Shown in pieces: positions 36,497-45,408 of a stretch of DNA of 64,000 bases (positions are counted from its first letter, which is position 1; every line of letters starts with the position of its first letter). Source of the stretch: Bacteroidota bacterium (lineage in GTDB: Bacteria > Bacteroidota > Bacteroidia > Flavobacteriales > Schleiferiaceae); NCBI GenBank assembly GCA_003385605.1, contig QQUU01000124.1, positions 1 to 64,000 on the forward strand. Direction: 5' to 3'. A model generated the notes under the pieces. That model ran no database searches and was not told where the DNA came from. It was given only the letters and a program-made list of their open reading frames with translations. The translations under genes were made by a program, and so were the position numbers.

Positions 36497-38020
36497 ATGA
36501 GAAAGCAACTATTAATATTCGCATTGTTGGTTGGAAGTCTAACTGCCAGTGCACAGCAATTGCCACTTATTTCAAGTTATTTGAATACTGCTTACTTGTT
36601 TAATCCTGCCTTTAGCGGTATTGAGGGTAAGACAGAGATTTCTATTCTTAATCGCCGTCAATGGACGGATATTCAAGGAGCTCCTGAAACGCAATTCATG
36701 GCGTTCAATGGCAACCAGAATGATTTGAAATTTGGATACAGCGGCTATGCCTTTAGTGACAACACGGATATCGTGAGCCGCTCTGGATTCTACGGTTCTT
36801 ACGCTTGGCATGTCAAGTTCACGGACAAGAACAGTTTAAGTCTTGGTTTGGGTGCTGGATATGTAAACAACAACATCAACGTGGCGGGTATTCGCGTGCC
36901 GGATGAATTGGATCCAGTCCTTTACAGCCAATTGAACAGCTCTAAATTTGATTTGAACTTCGGTTTCAACCTACAATTCGGAGACTTCAATATCGGTGCA
37001 GCGGTTCCCAATATTTTGGCGCCAAAGGTGGACTTCGGTGATAACTTCAACAGTCCTTACCAGTACCACTACATGCGCCACTATGTGGTAAACACGGCCT
37101 ACGATGTACAGCTTCAGAAAGGGTTGATGACTCTAAGTCCATTCGTAACGGTACGTGCCAATGAGGTAACCATCCCACAGGTAGATGCTGGTTTGATGTT
37201 TAACCACAAGGAGTACTTCTACGTGGGTGCAGCATACCGTTCATCTTATGCAGTTACAGGTAATGCCGGTGTACACGTTACAGAAAACATCAGTCTAGGT
37301 TATGCGTACGATTTCTCTCTGAACACCTACGGTTTTGCTTTGGGTAATTCGCATGAGTTTATGTTGCGTTACACCTTTGGTGAGAGCAAGAAGGACAAGC
37401 GCCTAGAAAATGAACTCAAGAAATTGAAAGACCGCCAGCGTCGTCAATCTGGAGACCTCGAAGATCTTCTAAATGACCGCTTGGACGAATTCAAAGACGA
37501 GATTACTGAGCAACAGAAATCGCTATTTGATGCAGAGAAGGAAGCCATGAAAGGTGAGCTAAGTGAAGCCGCTGCTCAGGCTGCCGCAGATGCTGCTAGT
37601 GAAGCTGCTGCTAATGGAGCTGCTGGTGGTGGAATGAACAACGGTGGTGCTTCAGGTAATGGCGGATTTGATGCTAATACTGGTGCCGGTGGCAATATGT
37701 ATCCACAGACCCCGCAAGGTGGAGGCACAGTGAATTCAAACATCACAGGTTACAACCCGAACCAATACGCTGGAAATGTTCAGCCAGGTTCACAAGGGTA
37801 TTATGTGACTGCAGGTGTATTTGGGTCAAGAAACAATGCTGTGAAACTACAGAACAAGCTTCGTGCTCAAGGCGTAGGTTCAGACATCTTCCAGGATCCG
37901 AACAACAACATGTACTACGTATTCCTATTGAAATTCAATAACTACAATGCTGCTAACCAAGCGCGCAATACAGGCTTTAACGGTCAGTACAACGGCAAGC
38001 TTTGGATTAAGGTGATGTAG
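36497..38020 (+). CDS. PorP/SprF-family outer-membrane protein with C-terminal SPOR domain
   Basis: A 507-residue protein. The signal peptide ends 'GSLTASAQ'. The PorP/SprF barrel covers about residues 20-295, beginning 'LPLISSYLNTAYLFNPAFSG' and containing 'RRQWTDIQGAPETQ'. A charged coiled-coil stretch (residues ~297-365) is followed by an Ala/Gly/Asn-rich linker (~365-430). The end is a SPOR-like domain (~433-507): 'GYYVTAGVFGSRNNAVKLQN' and 'MYYVFLLKF'. SPOR domains bind denuded peptidoglycan, so the protein may link the T9SS adhesin partner to the wall. Terminator at 38042-38076. Confidence 0.88.
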   Translation: MRKQLLIFALLVGSLTASAQQLPLISSYLNTAYLFNPAFSGIEGKTEISILNRRQWTDIQGAPETQFMAFNGNQNDLKFGYSGYAFSDNTDIVSRSGFYGSYAWHVKFTDKNSLSLGLGAGYVNNNINVAGIRVPDELDPVLYSQLNSSKFDLNFGFNLQFGDFNIGAAVPNILAPKVDFGDNFNSPYQYHYMRHYVVNTAYDVQLQKGLMTLSPFVTVRANEVTIPQVDAGLMFNHKEYFYVGAAYRSSYAVTGNAGVHVTENISLGYAYDFSLNTYGFALGNSHEFMLRYTFGESKKDKRLENELKKLKDRQRRQSGDLEDLLNDRLDEFKDEITEQQKSLFDAEKEAMKGELSEAAAQAAADAASEAAANGAAGGGMNNGGASGNGGFDANTGAGGNMYPQTPQGGGTVNSNITGYNPNQYAGNVQPGSQGYYVTAGVFGSRNNAVKLQNKLRAQGVGSDIFQDPNNNMYYVFLLKFNNYNAANQARNTGFNGQYNGKLWIKVM

Positions 38021-38041
38021 TCGTCGGAAAATAATTCAACT

Positions 38042-38076
38042 AAAAACCCCCGCGGCCGACGGCCGCGGGGGTTTTT
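38042..38076 (+). terminator. Intrinsic terminator after the SprF-SPOR gene
   Basis: A 16-bp stem (38042-38057 / 38061-38076) with a GAC loop, GC-rich core and A/T ends. Confidence 0.94.
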
Positions 38077-38167
38077 TATGCTGTTTTTTATCCGGTCTTT
38101 CTAGCTGAATTGATTCTTATTCTTTCTCTGCTTCGCGTGAAGGAAAAATCAGGTCAGGATTCTCGAC

Positions 38168-38331
38168 CTGTGCTTCTTTAGCCAGTCGTCCGCCTTTTAA
38201 TATGCGCTCGGCCTGTTCCAAATGACGGCCAATATGCGGTACCATCATTCTGTGCTTCTTTAGCCAGTCGTCCGCCTTTTAATATGCGCTCGGCCTGTTC
38301 CAAATGACGGCCAATATGCGGTACCATCATT
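38168..38331. repeat. 82-bp perfect tandem duplication in the DinB-like gene
   Basis: Copies 38168-38249 and 38250-38331 are identical and adjacent. 82 is not a multiple of three, so the end of the DinB-like reading frame is altered. The bases flanking the two ends show no shared microhomology. Confidence 0.98.
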
Positions 38332-38837
38332 TCTAATCCGGTCAGGGTTTTGACTTTGATTGGAGGAGCGGCGCTCACTACTTTAGTATTCCTGAGCTCA
38401 GGGCTATGTGGAATGATGCGCAAGATCTTCTCAATCTGGCTGAGGTCAGAAATGAAGTTCTCCATCACCTTCTGAGCACTCAGCTTGAGCTCTGGGTTTT
38501 GAATGCGTCTCGGTTGTAGCTTCTTCGGTGCACGAATTTTTCGTGCCTCAGGTTTGCTAAATGGTGACATCCATCCGCGCGCTTTTTTCTGGAACCAGGT
38601 CAGGGTGAGTTCTTCGGTTTGACTTGCTTCTTCCGCTTGACAGACCTTGGTCAGTTGCGGCAAATAGCCTTCATTCACATTGTTGATGTGCTCAATACAT
38701 TCAATGGCAGACCACTTTTCGCCCTCGGGAATGAAAAATAATTCGTCCTCTTCAAGGAAGTAAAAGGCAGTTTCAAATTGCTTTTTATAATTGGCCAATT
38801 CCGCCAACCTTGAATCAATAAAGTCTTGAACCTTCAT
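38178..38837 (-). CDS. DinB-family protein with altered C-terminus
   Basis: A 219-residue protein, a member of the DinB/YfiT four-helix metal-dependent fold. It shows 'WSAIECIEHINNVNEGYL' (with His) and 'MVPHIGRHLEQAERILKG' (with His), which provide metal ligands. Its last 23 residues are encoded in the wrong frame of the second copy of the 82-bp duplication. Without one copy, the frame would continue 'AKEAQVENPDLIFPSREAE' and stop at 38117. The function is probably metal-dependent thiol transfer. The start overlaps the mfd stop by one base. Confidence 0.82.
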   Translation of the reverse strand: MKVQDFIDSRLAELANYKKQFETAFYFLEEDELFFIPEGEKWSAIECIEHINNVNEGYLPQLTKVCQAEEASQTEELTLTWFQKKARGWMSPFSKPEARKIRAPKKLQPRRIQNPELKLSAQKVMENFISDLSQIEKILRIIPHSPELRNTKVVSAAPPIKVKTLTGLEMMVPHIGRHLEQAERILKGGRLAKEAQNDGTAYWPSFGTGRAHIKRRTTG

Positions 38838-41800
38838 TAAGCTTCTACAGGTTTTTCCATTTCAACGATGCTACTCAACATCTGATGAACGTCTTGTAAT
38901 TCAATAATGTTTTGTGCGACAAAGGTGAGTTTCTCTCCCTTCTGTTTCACTTGAACCTTGCGCGGGTTGCGCTGCAAGTAGCCAAGAATGGCAGAGAAAA
39001 TAGGCAGTTGGTAATACTCGCTGTTGTTCTCGGCGGCAAAGTGCCCGATAAACTTGCCCATTTTGATAATGAGTTTCTGGAAGCCAATATGCTTGGCCAG
39101 CCACTTGATGCGCACTGAATAGAGCAATGCTGCCACAGACGGCGGGATAGGGCCGAATCGGTCTTCCAATTCCATTTCAAAGAACTGCAGATCTTCCTCC
39201 TCTGTGAGTTCGCCCAATCGCTGATATAGCTTCAGACGCTCCTCGATATTATTCACGTAGTTGTCGGGAATCAATAATTCCATGTCGGTATCAATCTGTA
39301 CCTCGTCCACAAAATCGGACCCCTTGTCTTTGTTCTCTTTCTCGTAAAGGTCTTTGAATTCGTTCTCCTTCAATTCCTTTACAGCTTCCGCCAATATCTT
39401 CTGATAGGTATCAAAGCCCATATCCGTGATAAATCCACTCTGTTCGCCGCCCAGCATATCGCCGGCACCGCGAATCTCAAGGTCTTTCATGGCAATCTTG
39501 AACCCTGAACCCAGATCAGTGAACTGCTCGAGCGCACGCAGTCTTTTTCGTGCCTCATCAGTCAAGGTACTCATAGGAGGGGTTATCAACTTACAAAATG
39601 CCTTCTTGTTGGAACGGCCCACACGACCGCGCATCTGGTGAAGATCAGACATTCCAAAGTGGTTAGCATTATTGATAATAATGGTGTTCGCGTTCGGTAC
39701 ATCCAATCCACTTTCAATGATCGAAGTAGCCACGAGTACATCGTATTTGCCGTCCATGAAGTCGAGCATGACCTTCTCGAGCTTCTTGCCTTCCATCTGT
39801 CCGTGGCCAATGGCTACGCGGGCATCCGGAACTAATCGGTTCACCATACCAGCGACCTCTTGAATATTACTTACACGGTTATTGATGAAGAACACCTGGC
39901 CGCCACGCTGAATCTCATAGCTAATCGCGTCGCGGATGCCTTCCTCATTAAACCCGACCAATTCTGTTTCAATCGGCTGCCTGTTCGGCGGTGGCGTGGT
40001 CATCACACTTAGATCGCGCGCAGCCATTAGCGAGAACTGTAGCGTACGCGGAATGGGCGTTGCCGTCAGGGTAAGCGTGTCGACGTTGACTTTAAGCGTT
40101 TTAATCTTGTCCTTCACGGCAACACCAAACTTCTGCTCCTCGTCAATGATCAATAGACCAAGATCCTTAAACTCGACGCTCTTGCTTACTAGTTTGTGGG
40201 TTCCGATGAGGATGTCCACCTTGCCCTCTGCAAGCTTCTTTAATGTCTCGCGCTGCTGACCTGCTGTTCGGAACCTGTTGATGTAATCCACGTTTACTGG
40301 GAATCCGTCTAGACGTTTCGAGAAGGTCTTAAAGTGCTGGAATGCTAGTACGGTTGTTGGTACCAACACAGCCACCTGCTTCCCATTGGCAACGGCTTTG
40401 AACGCTGCGCGTATAGCGATTTCGGTTTTTCCGAAGCCTACATCTCCACAGATTAGTCGGTCCATAGGCATCGGACTCTCCATATCCTTCTTGATGGCTT
40501 CCGTAGCAGACATCTGGTCAGGCGTATCCTCAAAGAGGAAACTCGCTTCCAATTCATGCTGCAAGTACCCGTCCGGCGCACATTGGAACCCTATGGCTTC
40601 TCGGCGTTTGGCGTACAATTGTATGAGGTCGAAGGCAATCTTTTTCACCTTCGCCTTCGTCTTTTTCTTCAGGGTCTGCCACTGTGCAGATCCGAGCTTG
40701 TGCAAGGATGGTGCAGTCCCGTCTTTGCCGTTGTACTTACTGATTTTATGCAGGGAATGGATGCTCACATATAGGATGTCATTGTCGCGGTAAACGAGCT
40801 TAATGGCCTCCTGAATTTTCCCGTTGTTATCGACCTTCTGAAGCCCTCCGAACTTTCCAACCCCGTGGTCCACATGCGTCACAAAATCTCCAAACTCCAG
40901 CGCATTGAGCTGCTCTAGGGTGATGGCCTGTTTCTTTTTCGCGCCGTTTTTGATGTTGAATCGTTGGTAGCGGTCGAAAATTTCATGATCGGTATAGAGG
41001 TACGTCTTGGCCAATTCATCTTCGAACCCTTCATGCAAGGCACCTACCGTCGTTTCATACTTCGGCGCCAATTCCAAGTCCTCAAAAATCGCGTGAAAGC
41101 GCTCAATCTGCTTCGGGTTCGAACACATCAATACGGTTTGGGCGCCTTCCTTCTCACTGCGCAATAAGGTCTGGGCCAAGAGCTGAAAATCTTTGTTGAA
41201 CGCCCTTTGCGGTAAAGCTTTGCTCTCCAACTTTTCCGAGGTCCATTCACTACGCCCGTATTCGACGCGTGAAAAATCTAACAAGCCGCGCTTTAATGCA
41301 TCGCCACTGATAAAAAGCTCTCCTGGCGCTGCACGTTGAACCGTATCTCCGAGTTCCTCGTAGCGCTCGTGAGCGAGTTCCATCAATCGGTCAAGCTTTG
41401 CTACTGCCATAGAAGGAGTGTCCATCCAAAGTTGTGTTTCCTTAGGGAGGTAACTCAGTAGCGAGGCACGACTTTCCAGGAACGTTTTGTTCTCCACATT
41501 GGGGACAATGCTCATTTTCGTCGCCTTGCCCACGGTGCGTTGGGTCTCGATATCAAAGAAGCGGATGCTCTCAACCTCGTCGTCAAAGAATTCCACCCGG
41601 TACGGATGGTCCTTAGAAAAAGAGAAAATATCTACGATGCCACCGCGAACGGAAAATTGGCCCGGTTGAACGACAAAATCAACGCGTTCAAATTGGTATT
41701 CAAAAAGAGTTTCGTTGAGGAAATCTAAGCTTAGCTGGTCCCCAAGATTCACTTTAAGGGTATTGGTTTCCAATTCCTTTTTGGTCACCACCTTTTCGAA

Positions 41801-42187
41801 CAAGGCATCAGGGTATGAAATGAGAATAGGGGCCTTTCGGCGGGCACTTAGGTGGTTCAACACCTCTGCACGCAGCAAAACGTTCGCATTATCCGTCGTC
41901 TCCACTTCATATGGTCTGCGGTAGGATGCAGGGTAGAAGTAGCTCTTCACAGAAGGGAGCAGCTTCTCAATATCGTTTTGAATGTAGGCGGCTTCCTCCT
42001 TGCTATTGGTAATAATGAATTGCATACTGCCCGTACGCTCGTAAGTAGCAGCGGCTAAAACGGCGGCATGAGAGCCTCCGGCCGCATTAAATCCTAAGGC
42101 AACATTCTGCTTTGCACCATGAGCTGTGGTGAGCTGTTCAACTAAAGGGTGGCTGTGGTAGCGGGATAGTAAATCTGCTATTTCCAA
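38837..42187 (-). CDS. mfd: Transcription-repair coupling factor Mfd
   Basis: A 1116-residue ATP-driven translocase that removes stalled RNA polymerase and recruits UvrA. From N to C: a UvrB-like region; the RNAP-interacting CarD-like domain ('FGDFVTHVDHGVGKFGGL', about residue 425); the helicase core with Walker A 'GDVGFGKTEIA', Walker B 'IIDEEQKFG', 'LTATPIPRTLQ' and 'QMRGRVGRS'; and the TRCF C-terminal domain. Length is normal. It lies 3 bp after fbp on the same strand. Confidence 0.97.
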   Translation of the reverse strand: MEIADLLSRYHSHPLVEQLTTAHGAKQNVALGFNAAGGSHAAVLAAATYERTGSMQFIITNSKEEAAYIQNDIEKLLPSVKSYFYPASYRRPYEVETTDNANVLLRAEVLNHLSARRKAPILISYPDALFEKVVTKKELETNTLKVNLGDQLSLDFLNETLFEYQFERVDFVVQPGQFSVRGGIVDIFSFSKDHPYRVEFFDDEVESIRFFDIETQRTVGKATKMSIVPNVENKTFLESRASLLSYLPKETQLWMDTPSMAVAKLDRLMELAHERYEELGDTVQRAAPGELFISGDALKRGLLDFSRVEYGRSEWTSEKLESKALPQRAFNKDFQLLAQTLLRSEKEGAQTVLMCSNPKQIERFHAIFEDLELAPKYETTVGALHEGFEDELAKTYLYTDHEIFDRYQRFNIKNGAKKKQAITLEQLNALEFGDFVTHVDHGVGKFGGLQKVDNNGKIQEAIKLVYRDNDILYVSIHSLHKISKYNGKDGTAPSLHKLGSAQWQTLKKKTKAKVKKIAFDLIQLYAKRREAIGFQCAPDGYLQHELEASFLFEDTPDQMSATEAIKKDMESPMPMDRLICGDVGFGKTEIAIRAAFKAVANGKQVAVLVPTTVLAFQHFKTFSKRLDGFPVNVDYINRFRTAGQQRETLKKLAEGKVDILIGTHKLVSKSVEFKDLGLLIIDEEQKFGVAVKDKIKTLKVNVDTLTLTATPIPRTLQFSLMAARDLSVMTTPPPNRQPIETELVGFNEEGIRDAISYEIQRGGQVFFINNRVSNIQEVAGMVNRLVPDARVAIGHGQMEGKKLEKVMLDFMDGKYDVLVATSIIESGLDVPNANTIIINNANHFGMSDLHQMRGRVGRSNKKAFCKLITPPMSTLTDEARKRLRALEQFTDLGSGFKIAMKDLEIRGAGDMLGGEQSGFITDMGFDTYQKILAEAVKELKENEFKDLYEKENKDKGSDFVDEVQIDTDMELLIPDNYVNNIEERLKLYQRLGELTEEEDLQFFEMELEDRFGPIPPSVAALLYSVRIKWLAKHIGFQKLIIKMGKFIGHFAAENNSEYYQLPIFSAILGYLQRNPRKVQVKQKGEKLTFVAQNIIELQDVHQMLSSIVEMEKPVEA

Positions 42188-42190
42188 GTT

Positions 42191-43204
42191 TTATTCTTCT
42201 TCGTACCTGCGTAAAAACGCGTGGGCCATATCCACCATTTCCGGTGAACCGATGAAGAATGGAACTCGCTCGTGCAATTCGCTGGGCTGGAGTTCTAAAA
42301 TTCGCTGTTTACCGTTCGTGGCAGTACCGCCTGCTTGTTCAACTATAAATGCGAGTGGGTTACACTCGTACAACAGGCGAAGCTTACCGTTGGGCGCCAT
42401 CGTTCCTGTGGGGTAAAGATACACCCCACCTTTGATAAGATTGCGATGAAAATCGGAAACTAAAGAGCCAATGTAACGAGATGTGTAAGGTCTTCCTGAA
42501 GCTGCATCAAATTGCTGGCAGTACTTGATGTATTCCTTGACCCCTTGAGGAAAATGCACATAGTTTCCTTCGTTTACACTGTAGATGTTGCCCGATTTTG
42601 GAATCTGCATGTCTCGGTGCGACAAGCAAAACACGCCAATCGATGGATCTAGCGTAAAGCCGTTCACACCGTTTCCGGTAGTGTAAACAAGCATAGTGGA
42701 AGAGCCATAGACGACATATCCGGCTGCAACTTGGGCATCTCCTGGTTGCAAGAAATCTTCTAAGGTCACCGGTGTACCTGTTGGGGTAATTCTGCGGTAA
42801 ATGGAGAAAATAGTCCCGACACTCACGTTGACATCGATGTTGCTGGACCCATCGAGTGGATCCATTAGTACCACGTATTTCGCTTCACGGTGAATATCGT
42901 CGTCAAAGCTGATGTAATGCTCTTCTTCCTCGGAGCCTACACCACATACCTGTCCCATGGAGCGCAAGGCGCGCATGAAGGTATCGTTGGCCATGACATC
43001 GAGCTTTTGTTGGGCCTCGCCTTGAATATTGTCCTGGCCCATAGCGCCTAGGATATCTGCTAACCCAGCTTTGTTGATTTCCCGATTGACCACTTTTGCG
43101 GCCAAGCGAATAGAGGTGAGTAGGTGCGATAAATCGCCAGTAGCGAAGGGAAAATCCTTCTGGTTTTCGACGATAAACTCGCCGAGGGTGGTTGGTTGTA
43201 CCAT
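42191..43204 (-). CDS. fbp: Fructose-1,6-bisphosphatase, class 1
   Basis: A 337-residue gluconeogenic enzyme. The metal-binding motif '[20 protein letters not shown]' (residues ~115-135) and '[21 protein letters not shown]' (cited by position ~275-295) are both complete. The second part contains the AMP-type and substrate-loop residues. Start ATG 43204 is divergent to rsmA, and the two starts are 88 bp apart. The minus strand has TAACTTAG (43237-43244), a 7/8 match to the -7 element. Confidence 0.96.
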   Translation of the reverse strand: MVQPTTLGEFIVENQKDFPFATGDLSHLLTSIRLAAKVVNREINKAGLADILGAMGQDNIQGEAQQKLDVMANDTFMRALRSMGQVCGVGSEEEEHYISFDDDIHREAKYVVLMDPLDGSSNIDVNVSVGTIFSIYRRITPTGTPVTLEDFLQPGDAQVAAGYVVYGSSTMLVYTTGNGVNGFTLDPSIGVFCLSHRDMQIPKSGNIYSVNEGNYVHFPQGVKEYIKYCQQFDAASGRPYTSRYIGSLVSDFHRNLIKGGVYLYPTGTMAPNGKLRLLYECNPLAFIVEQAGGTATNGKQRILELQPSELHERVPFFIGSPEMVDMAHAFLRRYEEE

Positions 43205-43280
43205 GGTCAGTGGTATTAGTTCTGTAATAGGTCCAACTAAGTTACGGTTAATGAATGAGAAGAAGGCCGTTACAAAGCAC

Positions 43281-43288
43281 TACCTTTG
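43281..43288 (+). promoter_or_regulatory. Bacteroidota -7 element for rsmA, nearly leaderless
   Basis: TACCTTTG (exact TAnnTTTG) ends only 4 bases before the rsmA ATG at 43293. The predicted transcription start is therefore at or next to the start codon. Confidence 0.58.
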
Positions 43289-43292
43289 CAAC

Positions 43293-44084
43293 ATGAACAA
43301 TAGAGGTCAAGTACGTGCGAAAAAGTACCTGGGACAGCATTTTTTAAAGGATGAAAGCATCGCAGAGCGCATTGCCAATGTAGTTCCTTTTGAAGGTGTT
43401 GAAAAGGTCTTGGAGATTGGTCCGGGTATGGGTGTAATGACCAAATACTTGCTAGACAATCCCTCTATTGAGACTTGGGTGATTGAGATAGACGACGAGA
43501 GCGTCAGCTACCTCAAAGCTCATTATAATACCTTAAGTGCCCGTATTCTTGAAGAAGACTTCCTCAGATGGAACCCTTCAAAAACCTTTGGCGAAGAGAA
43601 ATTTGCACTGGTGGGGAATTTCCCCTACAACATCAGCTCTCAGATCGTTTTCAAGGTGCTAGATCACATGGATCAGATTCCGCTTTTTGGCGGGATGTTC
43701 CAAAAGGAGGTCGCGCAGCGCTTGTGCTCGCCACCGGGAAACAAGACCTATGGAATCCTTTCAGTGCTTTGTCAAGCATACTACGATTTGACCTATGATT
43801 TTACCGTGCCACCGGGTGTGTTTAACCCTCCTCCGAAGGTAGATAGTGGGGTGATGCATATGGTGCGCAAGGCGGAAGATCCGAATATAGATTTCAAGCT
43901 GTTGAAGCGAGGTGTTAAGGCGGCTTTTGGCATGAGAAGAAAAACCCTTCGCAATGCCTTGAAAGTGCTTAACTTGCCAGAAGGCTTCGAGCATCCGTAT
44001 CTTAGCAAGCGAGCGGAGCAATTGTCTCACACGGAATTTGTTGAACTTTTAACTGCGATCGAAGATGGAAGAAATGAGCATTAG
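43293..44084 (+). CDS. rsmA: 16S rRNA (adenine1518/1519-N6) dimethyltransferase
   Basis: A 263-residue KsgA-type methyltransferase. 'KKYLGQHFL' (N-terminus), SAM motif 'VLEIGPGMGVMTKYLL', acidic 'VIEIDDESV' and catalytic 'LVGNFPYNISSQI' (NxPY) are all present. It dimethylates two adenines in helix 45 during 30S maturation. The frame is open upstream to 43029, but ATG 43293 is the family start and follows the promoter. It overlaps mgtE by 20 bp. Confidence 0.97.
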   Translation: MNNRGQVRAKKYLGQHFLKDESIAERIANVVPFEGVEKVLEIGPGMGVMTKYLLDNPSIETWVIEIDDESVSYLKAHYNTLSARILEEDFLRWNPSKTFGEEKFALVGNFPYNISSQIVFKVLDHMDQIPLFGGMFQKEVAQRLCSPPGNKTYGILSVLCQAYYDLTYDFTVPPGVFNPPPKVDSGVMHMVRKAEDPNIDFKLLKRGVKAAFGMRRKTLRNALKVLNLPEGFEHPYLSKRAEQLSHTEFVELLTAIEDGRNEH

Positions 44085-45408
44085 AGCGCGCATAGTGAAG
44101 GCCTTGGGGGAGACCAATGAGGCTGAGTTCGCGCAGATCATTGAAGGTATCCACCCCGCAGATATGGCGGAGGTGTTGGAGACATTCGTCGCTGAAGAAC
44201 GTTCTGCGTTCTTTGAGAAGATCGATCCTGAATTGGCCGCAGATATCCTTGTTGAATTTGACGAGGAGGAGCGTGGTGAGCTGGTTTCGACATATTCTAC
44301 GGAAGAAATTGCACAGGAATTAGTCGGGAATATGGATTCCGACGATGCTGCGGATATGCTTTCCGAACTTCCAGAGGACATGACCAAAGAGGTCCTTTCC
44401 CAGGTGGAAGATGTCGAGCAAGCCAAGAAAATTGCCCAACTACTTACCCACGAAGAAGATACTGCCGGTGCCCTAATGGCCACCGAGCTTGTGGTGGTGA
44501 ACCAAAGTCTTACAGCCATTCGCTGTGTGGCCGCTATGCGTTCTCAGGCAGAACACATTGACCGCGTCCACGCTGTTTACGTGGTTGACGATAATGATAT
44601 TTTAGTCGGAACATTGAGCTTAAAAAAGCTTTTGACCGCGCAACGCACGGCTCCAATTTCTGAGCTGTACCGCCCTATAGAACATACTGTGCTCAGTACC
44701 ACTCCTGCGGAGGAGGTGGCGAATATGATGCAGAAATACGATCTGTTTGTCATTCCTGTGGTCAATGCCGCCGGAGAGCTTCTTGGTCGAATTACCCTGG
44801 ATGATGTAGTCGATTTCATTCGTGAAGAGGCGGAACGCGATTACCAATTGGCCTCGGGTCTTACCGATGAGGTAGAAAGCGACGATAGCGTATATGAAGT
44901 TACTCGTGCACGCATCCCATGGCTTTTAATCGGACTCTTTGGTGGACTCATCGTTGCCCTGATCATTGGTAAAAACGAAGAGGACATTCAACTAGTTCCT
45001 GCATTGGCCTTTTTCATGCCGCTTATTGCGGCAATGGCAGGAAACGTGGGAGTACAATCTTCGGCGATTGTTGTACAAGCTTTGGCTAGCGACAGAAAGG
45101 AGAACAACATGATTCAGAAATTGACCAAAGAATTGGCTGTGGGTCTGTTCAACGGTCTCATCTTATCGCTCGTGATGTTTGGTGCAGGATTGCTACTAGG
45201 ATACGACCAGCTCATCACTTTGACTGTGAGTACTTCGCTACTGACAGTGATTGTCTTCGCTTCACTCTTTGGAACTTTTATACCGCTGATGCTCGATAGG
45301 TTCAAAGTCGATGCTGCTCTAGCCACAGGGCCATTTATCACCACGGCAAACGATGTAATTGGTCTGATCATTTATTTCCAGATTGGCCGATTGATTATCG
45401 GATACTAA
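44065..45408 (+). CDS. mgtE: Magnesium transporter MgtE
   Basis: A 447-residue channel. The N-domain has 'HPADMAEVLETF', repeated 'ELAADIL' / 'DAADMLSEL' helical repeats and 'EEDTAGALM'. A CBS pair covers residues ~135-255 ('LGRITLDDVVDFI'). Five helices form the C-terminal channel, with 'MPLIAAMAGNVGVQSSAIVVQA' (cited by position) holding the pore motif, and 'PFITTANDVIGLIIYF'. The Mg2+ sensor sites lie in the N-CBS part. It forms a unit with rsmA and the dehydrogenase through short overlaps. Confidence 0.96.
   Translation: MEEMSIRARIVKALGETNEAEFAQIIEGIHPADMAEVLETFVAEERSAFFEKIDPELAADILVEFDEEERGELVSTYSTEEIAQELVGNMDSDDAADMLSELPEDMTKEVLSQVEDVEQAKKIAQLLTHEEDTAGALMATELVVVNQSLTAIRCVAAMRSQAEHIDRVHAVYVVDDNDILVGTLSLKKLLTAQRTAPISELYRPIEHTVLSTTPAEEVANMMQKYDLFVIPVVNAAGELLGRITLDDVVDFIREEAERDYQLASGLTDEVESDDSVYEVTRARIPWLLIGLFGGLIVALIIGKNEEDIQLVPALAFFMPLIAAMAGNVGVQSSAIVVQALASDRKENNMIQKLTKELAVGLFNGLILSLVMFGAGLLLGYDQLITLTVSTSLLTVIVFASLFGTFIPLMLDRFKVDAALATGPFITTANDVIGLIIYFQIGRLIIGY

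Noticed and set aside
43029-43292. A longer RsmA beginning at 43029
   Set aside because: The extra part is the reverse complement of fbp, and the promoter at 43281 selects ATG 43293.
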